Source: an uncultured bacterium (GTDB lineage: Bacteria; Fidelibacterota; Marinisomatia; Marinisomatales; Marinisomataceae). Taken from it: 64,000 nucleotides of DNA. The stretch lies in the NCBI GenBank assembly GCA_943841495.1, contig CALSYL010000001.1:1-64000 (forward strand), in the 5' to 3' direction. Under the pieces are notes generated by a model. That model worked only from the letters and a program-made list of their open reading frames with translations. It was not told the origin of the DNA and made no database searches. Made by a program: the position numbers and the translations under genes. Each line of letters starts with the position of its first letter. The stretch's first letter is position 1. Shown here one piece after another: positions 1 through 9,800 of the stretch.

Positions 1-25
1 ATTGGATGAAAGAAAATGACCTTAT

Positions 26-1538
26 TTAAATTATCTTTCTTGATTCCAAATAACACTTTTTACATCCTCTACCGTTAGGTGTGCTCTTTTTAGGTTTCGA
101 TTGTTGGGAGAGGCTTTCCAAGTATGACCTTTCGCACATTGCCAGTAATACTCTTTGTTTGAGCCGGAACTAACTTTGTTTGGTGTCATTGGAAGGTTTT
201 TAGTTGGATGCCACTCTTTTGCTATTGAAGGATATGCAAATGCAATAGAATTACATTCTCTACAGAGTATTTCAGATTTATTTTTTTGCTTTTGTTGACA
301 TCTGATAAATTTTTTTAGTAAAAATATGATTATTTTTACAAATCCATTTAGCTTCATCATGTGAAAATGCTGTTACCTGTGATGGTGTAGAATTATTATC
401 ATTGTGCCACATATCTGCTAATTCAGGATACATTTTTGCAAGATTATTTTCCGAAGTTAATTTACCTGTCTCGCTCACAAGAAGTCTCTTGTATTCTCTG
501 TCGTTTTGAATTGAATTTGTTTTTTAAATATTTGTTTATCTTTTTAATACTTTTTGAATCAACAAATTGATGAGTTTTAAGATTATTTAAAAAGCAAATG
601 AAATTATCAAAATATTTCTTACTTGGATTGATTACTAAATCAAATTCAGTGATTTTTTTTTAGTGGATTTTCTCTAATATTTATTGAACGATATCCATTA
701 TTTACTAACATTTCTTTCTTTAAGGCATCTTTTCTAAAACTTTTATGCCAAAAAGAACCATCATATTCAATACATAAATTCAAATCTTTAATAAAGATAT
801 CAACTTCATAGTTAAAATTTTTTTTCTGTGAATTGTATTATTAAAAATAAACTTTAGCTCTGAATAAAAAAATAATTCTGGTCTGGATGTTTGATTTGAA
901 CAGTCAGGGCAACCACTACCATTAGTTCTATTTGCTATTGCTGCACTCCAAACATGATTTCTGCACATAACCAATAAATTTTCTGTTGTGATCCTTTTGA
1001 GAAATCTTCAGGTTTTAAAATACCATTTTTTGTTGGATGCCACTCTTTAACTAATTCAGGAAAAAGAGTGTATAAATCATTTTTTCCTTTACAACTTTTT
1101 TTCCTGCACAAACTGGGCATCCGCGAGGTTTTTTCCTGTCCGTAGTTGTCCTTTTGTTTGGTGACATCTCATAACTCTCATCGCACTTTAAGCATTGCCA
1201 CCATCTTTTAATACCAGAACCTGGCATTACATCTTCAGGAAATAATTTACCATTTTTTGTTGGATGCCATTCTTTTGCTGTTTCTGGAAATTTTGTTTTT
1301 AGATCATTCCCAAATCCAACCTTTTGTCCAGAACAATATGGACATCCAGAACCTCCTGCTCTCGAATAAATAAATGCTTGCCATTCATGATTATATTTAC
1401 AAATCCACCAAGCTTTTAAATGTTTATGAGGAGTTACTTGATATGGTTTTAAGTGGCCATTTTTGATGGATGCCATTCTTTAGCTATTTCTGGAAAACAT
1501 ATGGCTAGATTATTATCTTCTGACAGTTTTTTTCTCAT
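26..1538 (-). pseudogene. Zinc-ribbon repeat protein with VSR-like nuclease domain, frameshifted
   Basis: Stitching the three minus frames gives one protein of about 500 residues. It has three zinc ribbons of the pattern EWHPTKNG...WWxC..H.W...R..GxGCPxC (1538 to about 890), then a nuclease-like segment (about 880-600), then two more degenerate ribbons (about 480-26). The ribbons resemble the DUF4379 probable zinc-ribbon family. The nuclease segment carries RPELFFY, EVDIFI and IEYDGSFWH, matching the acidic core of very-short-patch-repair-like PD-(D/E)XK enzymes. The ATG at 1538 overlaps the uvrC stop (TAATG). Reading is broken about eight times: near 1475, 1093, 958, 825, 653, 525, 310 and 90. 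Most breaks are in A or G runs, and no in-frame nonsense changes were seen. That pattern favours sequence error near an assembly edge, but real decay cannot be excluded. The DNA target and biological role are unknown; similar proteins are common in phages and mobile regions. Confidence 0.6.
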
Positions 1539-3321
1539 TAAATGAATTTTTTTATTTGTTTTGCAATTTTTTGACTTACTCCAAGTTTGTAAGCTAATGC
1601 TTTATCTGATAAATCTTTCATGTCGCTGGTAGTATTTTGAAATCGCTTATATATTTTCTCGACGGTTTTCTTTCCCAACGCCAGGAATATCTTCAAATTT
1701 TGACTTAGCGATACCTTTGGTTCTTTTTTGTCTTTGAAATGTAATTGCAAACCTGTGCGCCTCATCTCTTAACTGCTTTAAAACATTTAAGGCAGGTGAA
1801 TTTTTGGCAATTCGCAGGGAGTCTTTTTGTTCTGGCAAAAATAATTCTTCTAAGCGCTTAGCTAGTGCTACTATCGGCAAATCAAGTTTTAATTCTTTTA
1901 GTGATTCTAATGCAGCAGATAACTGCCCTTTTCCACCATCAATCAATACAAGATCAGGTAACGTATTTTTTTCTGTTAATTGACGTTTATATCGCCTAAA
2001 AACAACCTCTCTCATTGATTCAAAATCATCTACTTTATTTACATTGATATTATATTTTCTATAAGCACTCTTAAATGGTCTTCCATCTTTGAATACCACC
2101 ATAGAAGCTACTGTATTACGTTCCTCCTAAATGGGATATATCGAACGCTTCAATGAGTCTTGGTGGTTTTGTAAGATTTAAGATATCTTTTAATTCATTT
2201 AATAATTTTGGAATATAATCTTTGCGCTTTTCAATATTTAATAACCATTCATTCAATAATAATTTTGCATTTCGATTTGCAAGTTTTAATTCTTGTAATT
2301 TTACCGCTCTTTGTGGAACATGAAATGTAACCTTTCTTCCTGCTTTAGTTGACAGCCAAGATTCTAACTCTTTTGTCTCTTCCGGGAACTCAGGAAAATA
2401 AATCTTATTAGGTATGTATGCAGCATTCATATAAAAATTGATTACAATGGTTCTTAATATCTTATCAAGCGACTCATCTGAGTCCAATGAAATCTTTTCT
2501 CTGCTTAATATTCTACCTTCTCTTATTCGCAATATCACAACTACGAAATGCTTGTCTTTATTTTGAAAGCCAATTACATCACGATTAGAAAAATCTGCTT
2601 CTAATTTTCGTTGTCCAATTTTAAAAGAATTAATTGCTTTTAGTTGATCTCTTATTCTAGCAGAATCTTCATACATCAATTCTGAAGAATAATAATTCAT
2701 TTGAGAAGACAATTTTTTTTCTACCGCTTTTGTTTCGCCCTTTAAAAAAGCTATCATATCGACAACCATCTCTTGATATTCATCTTCCGTGATTGTTCGA
2801 ATTCCTAAACCATTTTTTAACACCATCGGCTGATTAGTTATTTCGTCAATCTCATTAAGTTGTATATAGCAATTTCTTATTGGAAAAGCTCTATACAATA
2901 CATCAAGTAATCGTCGCATAGATTTTACATCAGTATATGGGCCAAAATACTTAGCTTTGTCATTATAAATCTTTCTAGTTATAAAAACTTTTGGAAATTG
3001 TTCTTTGGTAATTTTTAAATATGGAAATGATTTATCATCTTTTAGTTGAACATTATACTTTGGTTTAAATTTTTTAATGAGCGTTGCTTCTGTGATAAAT
3101 GCATCAGCCTCGTCTTGACAAACAATCCATTCAAAATCTTCAATCTTTTTTAATAATGATTGTTCTTTAGGGGTTCGATATGATTTTTTTACAAAGTATG
3201 ATTTAACTCTATTTTTTAAGTTTTTAGCCTTTCCAATGTAAATGATTTTACCGTTTATATCTTTAAACTGATAAATACCTGGCTGCTTAGGAAGCCCTAA
3301 AATCTTGGACTGTATGCTAAT
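1538..3321 (-). CDS. uvrC: UvrABC excinuclease subunit C, two single-base frameshifts, probable ATT start
   Basis: UvrC makes both incisions in nucleotide excision repair. The GIY-YIG nuclease core is clear (GIY at about residue 15, YIGKAK at about 28), followed by the UVR motif, the UvrC-homology RNase H-like region (AFDISHLGGT, VLIDGGKGQL) and the C-terminal helix-hairpin-helix (DIPGVGKK, LGVSQKIAKQI). The frame breaks twice, near 2118 and near 1673. Each break is mended by removing one base, giving 593 aa, the usual family length. No ATG, GTG or TTG lies in frame between the upstream stop at 3355-3357 and codon 2919, which is well inside the conserved domain. An ATT at 3321 sits 8 bases after a GGAG and gives the normal short lead before LPKQPGIYQF. 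It follows trkH with one base between. Confidence 0.85.
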
Positions 3322-3322
3322 A

Positions 3323-4747
3323 TTATGATCTCCAAAATGTTTTGGTAAATAAGACTAATACAGCAAATATCTCTAAACGTCCTAAAATCATACCAAACAT
3401 CATTAAATACTTTCCAACAGCATGCATGTCGCTATAATTATTCATAGCTCCATATTCACCTATTGAAGGTCCAATATTCCCCATTGCAGATGCCGCAGCG
3501 CCTATAGATGACTCCAAATTATCCCCAAGCATTACAAAAACAATAGATGCTAGGAAAAAGAATAACACGTAAAAAAGAAAAAATGCCAAAGTTTTTCTTA
3601 TCAATTCATCAGATAAAACCTGCCTACCAATCCTCACTGGAATAATTGCTTTTTCATGCAATGCTCTCTTCAACTCTACTCTTACGTATTTAAAAAGAGC
3701 AACAATCCTAATTAGTTTGATTCCTCCGCTGGTTGATCCACCCATTGCTCCAGCAAACATTAAAATAAACAATAAGTATTGGGATATAAACGGAGTCCAA
3801 TTGCTATAATTGGTTGATGTATATCCAGTAGTAGTTATTATTGAAACAGTTTGGAATGCAATATCTAAAGGAGAATTTTCTTCGCTATTAAAATACCCAA
3901 GTGAGAAAATAAGCCCTGAAAAAAATATGCAAACCAAAATATAATATTGAAACTCTCTATCTCGTTGATATGATTTTAATCCCAAATTAACAGCTCTGAA
4001 ATGAAGTGCAAAATTAGTTCCCGTAATAAGCATAAATAATAAAATAATAGATTTTATATAATCAGATTGTCCATTGATACTATCATTAAAAGTTGAAAAT
4101 CCACCGGATGGCATAGTTGTCATTGCATGACAAATAGCATCAAAAAATGACATATTGTATGATAATAGAAAAAACAATGTAACAGTAAAGCCAACATAAA
4201 ATTTGATTAACAATCTTGCTGTATCTTTTATTCTTGGAGTAATTTTTTCTGAAGATGGTCCAGGATATTCGAGATTAAAAATTTTCTCCCCTGAAACTCC
4301 AAGTAAAGGCAATAAAGCGATAGTAAAAATTACAATACCAAGTCCGCCAAACCATTGAAGAAAAGATCTCCAAAAAAGAATACTTTTGGGCATACTTTCA
4401 ATATCTACTAAAATAGTTGCTCCTGTTGTAGTTACACCAGAAACAGCTTCAAAAAGAGCATTAGAATATCCATCAAAACTTCCAGAAAGAAAGAATGGTA
4501 TTGAACCAAAAAATGAAGCGGCAATCCAACATAATACAATTACTAAAAAAACATCCTTATTAGAAAATGATTGTGCTTTTCTTGAAAAATACCAGACGGG
4601 AATTGAGCACAAAATAGATATTACAGAAACTTGGAATAAGTATAAATTTTTTGTTTCAAAATACTCTATTGTTGCAGGAATTAGTAAGAAAATTGATAGT
4701 AGTGCTATTAGAATTGATAATAGCCTAAATGTTGGTTTTAGACTCAT
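3323..4747 (-). CDS. trkH: Trk-type potassium uptake membrane subunit TrkH
   Basis: The protein is the membrane pore of the Trk K+ transporter, 474 aa. It has many hydrophobic segments and the repeated pore-loop signatures of the family: AVSGVTTTGAT near residue 105, MTTMPSGGFST, SIITTTGYTSTN near 300 and a final SAMGNIGPSIG. A GAMGGSTSGGIKLIR segment matches the conserved cytoplasmic region near the third pore. Its ATG overlaps the last base of the trkA stop, so the pore and its regulatory NAD-binding subunit are translationally coupled. It ends one base before the probable uvrC start. TrkH and KtrB are hard to separate by eye; the pairing with a two-domain TrkA supports TrkH. Confidence 0.93.
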   Translation of the reverse strand: MSLKPTFRLLSILIALLSIFLLIPATIEYFETKNLYLFQVSVISILCSIPVWYFSRKAQSFSNKDVFLVIVLCWIAASFFGSIPFFLSGSFDGYSNALFEAVSGVTTTGATILVDIESMPKSILFWRSFLQWFGGLGIVIFTIALLPLLGVSGEKIFNLEYPGPSSEKITPRIKDTARLLIKFYVGFTVTLFFLLSYNMSFFDAICHAMTTMPSGGFSTFNDSINGQSDYIKSIILLFMLITGTNFALHFRAVNLGLKSYQRDREFQYYILVCIFFSGLIFSLGYFNSEENSPLDIAFQTVSIITTTGYTSTNYSNWTPFISQYLLFILMFAGAMGGSTSGGIKLIRIVALFKYVRVELKRALHEKAIIPVRIGRQVLSDELIRKTLAFFLFYVLFFFLASIVFVMLGDNLESSIGAAASAMGNIGPSIGEYGAMNNYSDMHAVGKYLMMFGMILGRLEIFAVLVLFTKTFWRS

Positions 4748-6096
4748 TATTCGTTGCTAAAAATTTTACTAACTTCCCTAATTTTTGAATTAATACAAAA
4801 AATCAATACTGTATCATTCTCACATATTTGAAAGTCCCCTGCAGGAATTTTTATGTGACCATTATGATTCACTAATGCAACTAAACACCCATGGGGCAAA
4901 TTAAGATTAGATACAGGCAATCTAGCAGCCTTAGAATCTTTTTCAGCTACTAACTCAATGGCTTCCATGTCTAAGGAGCTAAAAAGTTGTATAACATGCT
5001 CTTTTTGGTCAATTCTTATGGATTTGATAACAGCATTAACGCTAACAGTATTTTTACTGACAATTGAACCAATGCCTAAATCTGACATATTTCTCACATA
5101 GTCTGGATTTGTAACATGGATAATTGAATGTTTGGCTTTCAATTGTTTAGATAAAATTCCTGCTAATAAATTTAGCTGCTGATCTTCTGTAACTGCAATA
5201 AAGGAGTCAACCTCAGAAATATTTTCACCTTTTAAAAATTCTACATCCGTTGCATCTGAATTTAAAACAATTGTTTTATCAAGGTTATTAGCAATTTGGG
5301 TAGCTTTTTCTTTTGATTTTTCAATCAACCTTACAGACATTTCATCTTCCAATAAGGATGCAATTCTTCTTCCAATTTTACTTGCTCCTGCAATCATTAT
5401 TCTTTTGGATTGGGAATTTTCAATACCCAGTCCTTCAAGTAGTTGGTTTAAATTTTTAGACCTTACAAAAAAGAATATGTAATCTTCTGGTTCAAATTTA
5501 AATGTTGTGGTTGGGATTGTCATTTTTTCACCACGAATCACAGCAACTATTAAGCTTTTAAACTCAATATTCATTTTATGGAACTCATCTACAGTCATTC
5601 CGGATAATTTTGAGCGATGATTAATTTTTTTAGAGAATAAAACTGCTTTTCCACCTTCAAATTCATAAAACTTATCAGCATAAGGATGTCTTACTAGCGT
5701 AATTATTTCTTTGGCAACTTCATCTTCTGGATGAATAACAATATCTACGCCAAATTTTTCAGGTGGTAGCGCATTTCCATTTCTTGAATAATCTAAATCT
5801 CTTAAACGAGCAATAATTTTCTTTGCACCTAGATTATGACATTGTAACGAAGAAATTAGATTTGTTTCATCTGAATCTGTCAAACAGAAAACGTAGTCAG
5901 CTTCAGCTATATTTATATCTTTTAAAATTTGTTCGTCAGAACCATTTCCCTGAGTTACAATTACGTCTAAATGTTCATTTGCTCTAGCACATTTAGCATG
6001 GTCTATATCAATTATAGATATATCATAATCTAGCTCACCAAGGGACTTGGCTACATGAAAGCCTACCTCTCCAGCACCTATAATAACAATTTTCAT
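4747..6096 (-). CDS. trkA: Trk potassium uptake regulatory subunit TrkA
   Basis: A cytosolic 449-aa regulator that binds NAD(H) and gates TrkH. It contains two RCK modules in tandem. The first opens with the Rossmann motif IGAGEVG at residue 6, the second with AGASKIGRR near residue 230, and each is followed by a TrkA-C domain. The length and duplicated layout are those of classical TrkA, not the half-length KtrA. A gap of about 50 bases separates it from murA upstream. No clear promoter is visible there, so it may be read through from the murA side. Confidence 0.93.
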   Translation of the reverse strand: MKIVIIGAGEVGFHVAKSLGELDYDISIIDIDHAKCARANEHLDVIVTQGNGSDEQILKDINIAEADYVFCLTDSDETNLISSLQCHNLGAKKIIARLRDLDYSRNGNALPPEKFGVDIVIHPEDEVAKEIITLVRHPYADKFYEFEGGKAVLFSKKINHRSKLSGMTVDEFHKMNIEFKSLIVAVIRGEKMTIPTTTFKFEPEDYIFFFVRSKNLNQLLEGLGIENSQSKRIMIAGASKIGRRIASLLEDEMSVRLIEKSKEKATQIANNLDKTIVLNSDATDVEFLKGENISEVDSFIAVTEDQQLNLLAGILSKQLKAKHSIIHVTNPDYVRNMSDLGIGSIVSKNTVSVNAVIKSIRIDQKEHVIQLFSSLDMEAIELVAEKDSKAARLPVSNLNLPHGCLVALVNHNGHIKIPAGDFQICENDTVLIFCINSKIREVSKIFSNE

Positions 6097-6146
6097 GTCT
6101 GGCCATAAATCTATAAAGAATTATATCAAAATCAATAACAATTCGG

Positions 6147-7406
6147 TTATTTTCTTCTAATAATTTCAGCGCCTAGAATAGATAATTTTTCCTCGATTTT
6201 ATCATAACCTCTATCAATATGATATATTCTACTTATTGTTGTTTTACCTTTTGCGCATAATGCAGCTATGATTAAGGCTGCGGACGCTCTAATGTCTGTT
6301 GACATTACATCCGCTCCAACTAGGTTTTGATTTCCTTGAATTCTCGCGATAGAATTTTCAAGCTTTATATCACAATTAAGCCTATTTAATTCCATAATAT
6401 GGGTGAATCTATCATAATATATATTTTCTTTTATAGTTGAAACTCCCTTAGCTAAACACATTAACATCATCCACTGTGCTTGAAGATCGGTTGGAAATCC
6501 AGGATATTCATTTGTTTCCATGTCTGTTGGAGCAATATTACTTCCATCTGATTCAATAATAATAAAATCTGCACCTATATCTACTTGAACTTGAGCTTTC
6601 TTTAAACAATTGCTAACAGAATCCAAATGTTCTGGAATAATATTTTTAATTTTAACTTTTCCGCCAACTGCAGCAGTTGCAATCATAAACGTACCGGCTT
6701 CTATTCTATCTGGAATAACTGAAATGCTATCAATTGAGTTTAATGACTGAACTCCTGTAATTGTAAGAGTATTTGATCCTATGCCATCAATTTTAGCTCC
6801 CATGCTATTTAACATATTGCAAAGCTGTTGAATTTCAGGTTCTGCAGCAGCATTGGTAAGCGTTGTAACACCTTTAGCAAAAATAGCTGTCATCACAACA
6901 TTGCCTGTTGCACCAACCGATATTTTAGGAAAGTGTATTGTATTACCAGTTATTTTTTTAGCAGTAGCAATCACATAACCATTTTCGATTTTAATATCAA
7001 CTCCTAGAGCTTTTAAGGCTTCCAAATGAAAGTCTACCGGCCTAGGACCCCATGCACAACCTCCAGGCAAAGAAACTTTAGCATATCCAAATTTTGCTAT
7101 TAAAGGCCCTAAAACATAAAATGATGCTCTCATTGTTTTTACTAAATCATAAGAAGCAAAAGGATTGTCTAAGCTTGAGGAGTCTACCGTAATTGAATTA
7201 TTTGGATCAAAGTGAACCTTTGCTCCCATACTTTCTAAAAGCTTGGCCATAGTTGCAGAATCTGATAAAAAAGGGACATTTAAAATTTGCAATTTTTTAT
7301 TGTTAAGGATTGCTGCGGCCATCAGAGGTAAAACAGCATTTTTAGCTCCACTTATTTTGACTTCCCCATGAAGAGATTTTCTTCCATTTATTTCAAAATA
7401 ATCCAT
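6147..7406 (-). CDS. murA: UDP-N-acetylglucosamine 1-carboxyvinyltransferase
   Basis: Catalyses the first committed step of peptidoglycan synthesis, moving enolpyruvate from PEP to UDP-GlcNAc in the cytosol. The 419-aa protein has the family N-terminus (SGAKNAVLPLMAA), the active-site loop LPGGCAWGPRPVD with the catalytic cysteine at residue 117, and the late DIRASAAL segment. A cysteine at this site is the fosfomycin-sensitive form; lineages with aspartate are resistant. The ATG overlaps the acpS stop as TAATG. Its neighbours are not other cell-wall genes. Confidence 0.96.
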   Translation of the reverse strand: MDYFEINGRKSLHGEVKISGAKNAVLPLMAAAILNNKKLQILNVPFLSDSATMAKLLESMGAKVHFDPNNSITVDSSSLDNPFASYDLVKTMRASFYVLGPLIAKFGYAKVSLPGGCAWGPRPVDFHLEALKALGVDIKIENGYVIATAKKITGNTIHFPKISVGATGNVVMTAIFAKGVTTLTNAAAEPEIQQLCNMLNSMGAKIDGIGSNTLTITGVQSLNSIDSISVIPDRIEAGTFMIATAAVGGKVKIKNIIPEHLDSVSNCLKKAQVQVDIGADFIIIESDGSNIAPTDMETNEYPGFPTDLQAQWMMLMCLAKGVSTIKENIYYDRFTHIMELNRLNCDIKLENSIARIQGNQNLVGADVMSTDIRASAALIIAALCAKGKTTISRIYHIDRGYDKIEEKLSILGAEIIRRK

Positions 7407-7762
7407 TAGCTTCTAATGCAAAAAGCAATTGCATAGTTCCCATCATGTGAAATGGATAACTCAATATTTTGGCAATTTGGAGCTTTAACACCTGGCTTTC
7501 CACTCTCATAATTAAATATTTCAATTGATTTAAAATTATTTGAAGAAATTAAGCTTTTGGTTGAACTTGCTTTCTTAACTGCTTCTTTGGCGGCAAATCT
7601 GCCAGCAAAAAATTGGGCTTCATCATTTTTTGATAATGCATCCTTTATTTCACTGGATGAAAATATTTTTGATAAAAATCTATCTCTTTTTGATGATGTA
7701 ATTATATCTCTAATTCTTTTGATAGATACAATGTCTACTCCAACAGAAAGCTTATTTTCCAT
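7406..7762 (-). CDS. acpS: Holo-[acyl-carrier-protein] synthase
   Basis: Transfers 4'-phosphopantetheine from CoA to apo-ACP, activating fatty acid synthesis. Family motifs are VGVDIVSIKRI at the N-terminus (magnesium-binding Asp), FAGRFAAKEAVKKA in the middle and a C-terminal SISHDGNYAIAFCI. Several starts are possible: TTG 7774, ATG 7768 and ATG 7762. I chose 7762 because it places the DIV motif at the usual distance from the start (118 aa). All of them overlap the end of the HAD gene upstream. Confidence 0.9.
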   Translation of the reverse strand: MENKLSVGVDIVSIKRIRDIITSSKRDRFLSKIFSSSEIKDALSKNDEAQFFAGRFAAKEAVKKASSTKSLISSNNFKSIEIFNYESGKPGVKAPNCQNIELSISHDGNYAIAFCIRS

Positions 7763-8435
7763 TTTCATTTTCAACTATTTGAATAATTTCAGAAATATCA
7801 TCGATATCCCAATTTGCACCAGAATTTTTAACTCCAAAAGTATCACCATAGCGAGCAAAAATTGTTTTTATTCCTAGGCTATTTGCTCCTACTACATCTC
7901 TTTCAGGCCAATCTCCAATCATAACTACTTCCTCTTTAGATAAAGCTAATTTTTTTAAGACTAGATTAAAAGGCTTAGGAGAAGGTTTTCTCTCTTTTGA
8001 ATCATCAAATGTGACAACCGCATCAAACATATGGTGAAGATTTAAATAATAAATTCTCATCCATGCCTCTCTACTTGGTGCATCAGAAACAATTGCAAGT
8101 CTTATACCATTTTTCATTAAATGATTAAGTGTTCTATGCACATTTGGATAAGCTTTTAAATTAGCTTCTTTTCCTCTTCTGTAAGCAACAATTGCTGCGG
8201 CAAGATATTTGTTATCTACATAACCAATTTTATCATTTAAAAACTTATTAAATACTAGTTGGTGTTCCCAACCTTCCGATTCATAAATAGACATAACTTC
8301 ATTATATGATTGCTCTAAATCAAGCTCTAAGCCGGCTTCTTTCATAGAAAGCAGTGCATTTTGTACTGCCTCCCTTTTCATTTTGATAAAATCTAAAAGT
8401 GTATTATCTAAATCAAAAATTACAGCTTTGATCAT
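7752..8435 (-). CDS. HAD-superfamily hydrolase (subfamily IA)
   Basis: A 227-aa phosphatase-like protein with the four HAD motifs in order. These are FDLDNT at residue 7 (nucleophile and acid Asp), IVSDAPS (Ser), KPSPKPF (Lys) and GDWPERDV (acidic motif IV). A helical cap lies between motifs I and II. The closest familiar types are phosphoglycolate- or pyrimidine-nucleotidase-like phosphatases, but nothing here fixes the substrate. It overlaps the TPR gene upstream by four bases (ATGA) and acpS downstream, so it belongs to the same transcription unit. Confidence 0.85.
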   Translation of the reverse strand: MIKAVIFDLDNTLLDFIKMKREAVQNALLSMKEAGLELDLEQSYNEVMSIYESEGWEHQLVFNKFLNDKIGYVDNKYLAAAIVAYRRGKEANLKAYPNVHRTLNHLMKNGIRLAIVSDAPSREAWMRIYYLNLHHMFDAVVTFDDSKERKPSPKPFNLVLKKLALSKEEVVMIGDWPERDVVGANSLGIKTIFARYGDTFGVKNSGANWDIDDISEIIQIVENENGK

Positions 8436-9638
8436 TGCTCGTATTTTTCTGGATTTCTAACACGATCAATTTCATACTCAGCCATTTTTCTCCATTCACG
8501 ATCATTCCTTGCTTTTTCAAAATGATTTATAGATGTGTTTTTATTACCTTTTCCATTGCAGTACTCAGCAATCCCTAACTCAAACCATCCGCCTCCAAAG
8601 TTCTTTTTTAAATCAATCGATTCAAGGGCTGCATTTTTGGCAGCTTCACAATCGTTTAATTTATTATACGCTTCAGCTAAATGAAACCATGATAGGAATT
8701 CCTTTGGAGATAATTCAACAGCCTCTGATAACGATTCGGCTGATTTTTCGTAATTTCCAACCTTTGCATAAGTTATACCCAAACCATGGTAAGCAGCAGA
8801 ATAATTTGACTTTACTTCAATAGCTTTTTTAAAACTTGTAATCGCACTATCAAAATCTTCAAGATCAATAAATAAATCTCCAAGACTTTTATGAGCTTTA
8901 TAATACTTCTTGTTTAGCCTAACAGTTTCTTCAAAAGAATTTTTTGCATTTTCGATATCACCATTATCTTTATAAGCTAATCCTAAATTATACCATCCCT
9001 TATCAAATGTTTTTTTGATATTTAGAGCTTTTAAATAATTATCTATTGATAAGGTTAAATTTCCCATTTTTTTCTGCAGCACACCCATTTGAAAGTACGC
9101 TTGGTACAGTCTTGAATTAATAATTAGTACCTGTTCATACTTGGTTAAAGCCATTTCTAAATTTCCATTTTTATAGTCTTGATTTGCACTATTGTATAAT
9201 TTTTTGGCAACATTAGAAATTGATTGTTTCGATTTTGTATAATTTGAATCAATAGCTAATGATTTCTTATAGAAATCAACTGAAGTTAAATACTCTTTTT
9301 TTCCTTCATATGCTTTACCGGTTCCATACATAGCTTCTGCAGAATTTGGAACACTGCTTAACACGTCTGTAGAACCCCTGAATAGCATCATCGAATCTTC
9401 CATCTTTAACTGATCGATTTGCATTAATCATTTTATTTCTAAGGCCATTCAACCTATCAAATTCTTTTCTGAATGAATCGTTGGATTTATCTGCTTCAAT
9501 AGCTGCTCTAATTTTTTCTCCAGCAAGCTCAATATCTCCAGATGAAAGTGCTTTTTGAGACTCTTCATACAAGTCAATAGCCGACGTCTGAGCGTAAATT
9601 GAAGTTAAAGTTATAAGTACTAAAAAAAAGTTTTTCAT
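8432..9638 (-). CDS. Exported TPR-repeat protein, one frameshift
   Basis: Two overlapping reading frames join into one 401-aa product if one base is removed near 9370-9380, for example one C of a CCCC run. The N-terminus (MKNFFLVLITLTSIYAQ) is a signal peptide. It is followed by a short coiled or repeat segment and then about seven tetratricopeptide repeats (GWYNLGLAYKDNGDIENA and similar). TPR arrays are scaffolds for protein contacts; the partner is unknown. The product should be periplasmic or surface-associated. The gene follows tRNA-Leu after about 70 bases and starts the run that continues into the HAD gene and acpS. Confidence 0.75.
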
Positions 9639-9711
9639 TTTCTCACCTTATGTTTATTAAGTAATACCTAATCTATTAATCTTTTAAAAATAATGTTAAA
9701 TAAATATTTTG

Positions 9712-9795
9712 TGCCGAAGGCGGGACTTGAACCCACACAGAGTTTCCTCCACTAGCCCCTCAAGCTAGCGTGTCTACCAATTCCACCACTTCGGC
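9712..9795 (-). tRNA. tRNA-Leu(GAG)
   Basis: An 84-base class II tRNA: acceptor GCCGAAG paired with CTTCGGC, D-arm GTGGAATTGGTAGACAC, anticodon loop CTTGAGG, a long variable arm and the T-arm GGTTCAAGTCC. No CCA is encoded. It lies five bases downstream of secG. In E. coli the same species (leuU) also follows secG, so this is an ancient pairing. Confidence 0.97.
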
Positions 9796-9800
9796 GAAAA

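Noticed and set aside
1-1540. Regularly repeated motifs that might be a CRISPR-like or DNA repeat array
   Set aside because: The repeats are protein-level zinc ribbons with variable DNA sequence and spacing, not direct DNA repeats.
2100-2130. Programmed ribosomal frameshift in uvrC
   Set aside because: No slippery heptamer or downstream structure is evident, a second break follows, and UvrC is not known to use recoding.
4386-4760. Plus-strand open frame inside trkH
   Set aside because: It is the shadow of the trkH coding sequence in AT-rich DNA; the composition is low in charged residues and no family is recognised.
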